NCBI GenBank assembly: GCA_021786455.1
Contig: JAJYNF010000178.1
Coordinates: 1 to 7,735 of the forward strand
Origin: Acidobacteriota bacterium
GTDB lineage: Bacteria > Acidobacteriota > Terriglobia > UBA7540
Direction: 5' to 3'
DNA length: 7,735 nucleotides
Shown: positions 6,015 to 7,735 of the stretch, in pieces
Numbering within the stretch: position 1 is the first letter of the stretch
How the letters are laid out: every line of letters begins with the position of its first letter
Notes under the pieces: model-generated
Seen by the model: only the letters and a program-made list of their open reading frames with translations
What the model was told of the DNA's origin: nothing
Databases searched by the model: none
Program-made: the position numbers and the translations under genes

Positions 6015-6198
6015 AGCCTTCCTTCTGACGCTCCTCTGGTTTTCGAGAATTCCTGACCTTCGTCATCGGGAATATTGGCAACGCAGCGGCTCGCGCATCC
6101 AAGAAGCCGTGTCGTTTACCGCTGTTCCTCAAGAGCAACAATGGCCCCGGCAGATGGCGACCCAGGTGACGCGTAAAGCATGGGACGCAGGTCGCCTT

Positions 6199-6245
6199 AA
6201 AAAGACCGTCAAGGTTTCCTTTCGACCTTCCTCGCCGCTTGACGG
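6199..6245 (-). terminator. probable intrinsic terminator of the glycoside hydrolase gene
   Basis: Read on the minus strand, CCGTCAAG (6245-6238) pairs perfectly with CTTGACGG (6213-6206) and is followed at once by TCTTTTT (6205-6199). It lies about 50 bases after the TAG of the hydrolase gene. The 24-base loop is long for an intrinsic terminator, though part of it could fold further. I see no comparable T-run terminator for the converging receptor gene in 6015-6198. Confidence 0.5.
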
Positions 6246-6295
6246 GGATTATCTTTTGGATCTCCAGCGCGCAAAGAACTTACGCCGCGGCAAAA

Positions 6296-7735
6296 CTATC
6301 TGATGGAAGATCCCTTGTAGCGGCGATTGCGCGAAAGGTGGAACCGGGTCGTCGGAAAGCCGGTCACCCTGATTACAAAGGTTCTGTGGGCTGAGATTCC
6401 CTCGATTCCCTGAACGGTCAGATTAATTGTGTAAGTTCCACTCGCGGTGTACGTGTGTTGAAGCTTCCGACCCACCGCTTCCGTTCCGTCTCCGAAATTC
6501 CACTGAGTGGACACCGCGTGGACGGGGCTGCCGGCGGATGAAGCGCTGAAGGTGACGGGTACTCCTGCCTTGGCAGAAGTTGGAACCTCGGTGATCACGG
6601 CGGGCGCTCGCGCCGGAATGGATGCGTCCACCAATTTGATCAGGCGGACCGAGCGAGAGGCTTGATTCACGATCTTCAGCGTACCGCCTTCGATTGGGAT
6701 CGGCGCATCCTTCTTCAATACGTCGTAAGCCTCGAACGGATGAGAATCCGGAAGGCCAAGGCCCGCGAGGGTGAAGGCGTGGGAAAGCGGACGATCTGAC
6801 CAGTTGAAGACCGCGAGCATCGCCTGCCGCGCGTCTTCACGTAAGAAGTACACGCTCGGCTCTCCCTCTTGCCGACGGAAGGTCATCAAATCCAGCGGCA
6901 GGGCGGGGCGTCCCAGGCGGTTCATGTCCAAAATTTCCCGGTTCTCGACCAGCGCCAAGCGATGGGGCTCCGAGCCAAGGGTTGGCAGATCGTCGCCGAT
7001 TTCGAACATTCCGCTGGCCAAGGCAGCCAGCACGATCTGAACTTGCGCTTCATGCAAGGTCAAGCCGGATTTCGATTCGTGCCAATGCTGCTGCGGCTCG
7101 ACCTCCTTGGAAACCGAAAAGGCGTCTGGGTCGCTGACAAAGAAATTGTTGTCCATATAGAAGCGCGCCGCAATATTCGGGTCGCCATCCTTGCTCGCTT
7201 GAAAGGAATGTCCCATGTCCGGCGCAATGCGGCCCTCGTTGACGTAGCCTACGGGGTTCATCATCATGCTGCCGTCCTTATCGAGCAACACATGGGGTCC
7301 GACGGCTTGCCGGATAATTTTGAGGCCGATTCGCTGCGCCTGGAGCGCCGTCGTGTTCGGCCGGTACCGATAACCCTCGATGGCCGTGGAATCCATGAAA
7401 TCCAGCTTGATATAGCGGACGCCCCACTGGCGCGTCAGAATGCGATAGGTCCGGCGAAGATAGGCTTGGGCGCCAGGATTGGTCGTATCGAGGACGTAAA
7501 GCCGTTCGTGGTGACGGGAGACATAACCGATGAAAATCGGCCGCCCTCGAGCATCGCGGACCAGCCAGTTTTTGTGGCGCTCGTAAACCCAGGAACGGTC
7601 GGAGACTTCAAAGGGCGCCGTCCAAATTCCCGGAACCAATCCGAGGCGGCAGATCTTGTGTTCCACGCTCCACATGCCGTGCGGAAATTGCGTTGCGTTA
7701 GCCGTGGTGTATTCACCCCGGGCGTAGTCGTAACC
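6296..7735 (-). CDS. clan GH-D (GH36/GH27-like) glycoside hydrolase with C-terminal PKD domain (5' partial)
   Basis: The frame is open to the window edge, so the visible 479 residues lack the N-terminus; the first ATG at 7675 is internal, since the preceding codons continue the family motif (ANATQFPHGM, then LGLVPGIWTAPF). The barrel motif YIKLDF carries D112 of the visible protein, the expected nucleophile. RIAPDM carries D173, the likely acid/base, and SDPDAF follows. These features match alpha-galactosidase-type retaining enzymes of clan GH-D, so the substrate is probably an alpha-galactoside or a related plant or microbial glycan; exact specificity cannot be read. A beta-sandwich region (about 285-370) is followed by a PKD domain (about 378-458; WNFGDGT, HTYTASGTYTINLTV). 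PKD modules are usually extracellular, so secretion is likely. A 20-residue basic tail ends the protein. Its 3' end converges on the receptor gene, 281 bp away. Confidence 0.85.
   Translation of the reverse strand, partial: GYDYARGEYTTANATQFPHGMWSVEHKICRLGLVPGIWTAPFEVSDRSWVYERHKNWLVRDARGRPIFIGYVSRHHERLYVLDTTNPGAQAYLRRTYRILTRQWGVRYIKLDFMDSTAIEGYRYRPNTTALQAQRIGLKIIRQAVGPHVLLDKDGSMMMNPVGYVNEGRIAPDMGHSFQASKDGDPNIAARFYMDNNFFVSDPDAFSVSKEVEPQQHWHESKSGLTLHEAQVQIVLAALASGMFEIGDDLPTLGSEPHRLALVENREILDMNRLGRPALPLDLMTFRRQEGEPSVYFLREDARQAMLAVFNWSDRPLSHAFTLAGLGLPDSHPFEAYDVLKKDAPIPIEGGTLKIVNQASRSVRLIKLVDASIPARAPAVITEVPTSAKAGVPVTFSASSAGSPVHAVSTQWNFGDGTEAVGRKLQHTYTASGTYTINLTVQGIEGISAHRTFVIRVTGFPTTRFHLSRNRRYKGSSIR

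Noticed and set aside
5833..6303. Plus-strand open frame of 156 codons spanning the end of the receptor gene
   Set aside because: It starts inside the HD-GYP coding region in another frame, has no recognisable motif, and its downstream part carries the minus-strand terminator.

Overview
The window is high-GC bacterial chromosome. The cytochrome and secreted-protein genes, the GAF-GGDEF-HD-GYP receptor and the IS type would fit an Acidobacteriota-like environmental bacterium. That placement is inference, because no phylogenetic marker gene is present apart from one tRNA.

Left block (1-1372, minus strand). A sigma70-like promoter (1343-1372) precedes a small secreted Cys/His-rich protein (905-1321). 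After a 238-bp gap come a membrane-anchored monohaem cytochrome c (103-666) and a gene that overlaps it by one base and runs off the window (1-103). The set looks like a respiratory or metal-handling envelope operon; only the cytochrome has a firm function.

Middle block (1373-2908). About 400 bp with no recognisable gene is followed by a tRNA-Phe(GAA) gene with its own likely promoter and an encoded CCA end. Downstream are a tandem 10-bp repeat and a dyad that could be remains of an integrase attachment region. Then comes a 932-bp IS1380/IS4-like element with 24-bp terminal inverted repeats. Its transposase has been gutted by an internal deletion and two frame changes. The element still carries a strong inverted repeat (1998-2061) that would pair the ribosome binding site and GTG start with the element's left end.

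Right block (2909-7735). A near-consensus promoter begins 12 bp beyond the IS end and serves a long leader with possible overlapping short ORFs. It drives a 962-residue membrane-anchored protein with three GAF domains, a GGDEF diguanylate cyclase domain and an HD-GYP phosphodiesterase domain. The cyclase motif is intact but the inhibitory I-site is altered. Converging on it from the right is the 3' part of a secreted-type clan GH-D (GH36/GH27-like, alpha-galactosidase type) glycoside hydrolase ending in a PKD domain, with a probable intrinsic terminator between the two genes.

I see no complete novel defence or mobile system. The most interesting points are the start-site-sequestering hairpin of the dead IS, the bifunctional c-di-GMP receptor with its unusual leader, and the uncharacterised Cys/His-rich secreted protein upstream of the cytochrome.
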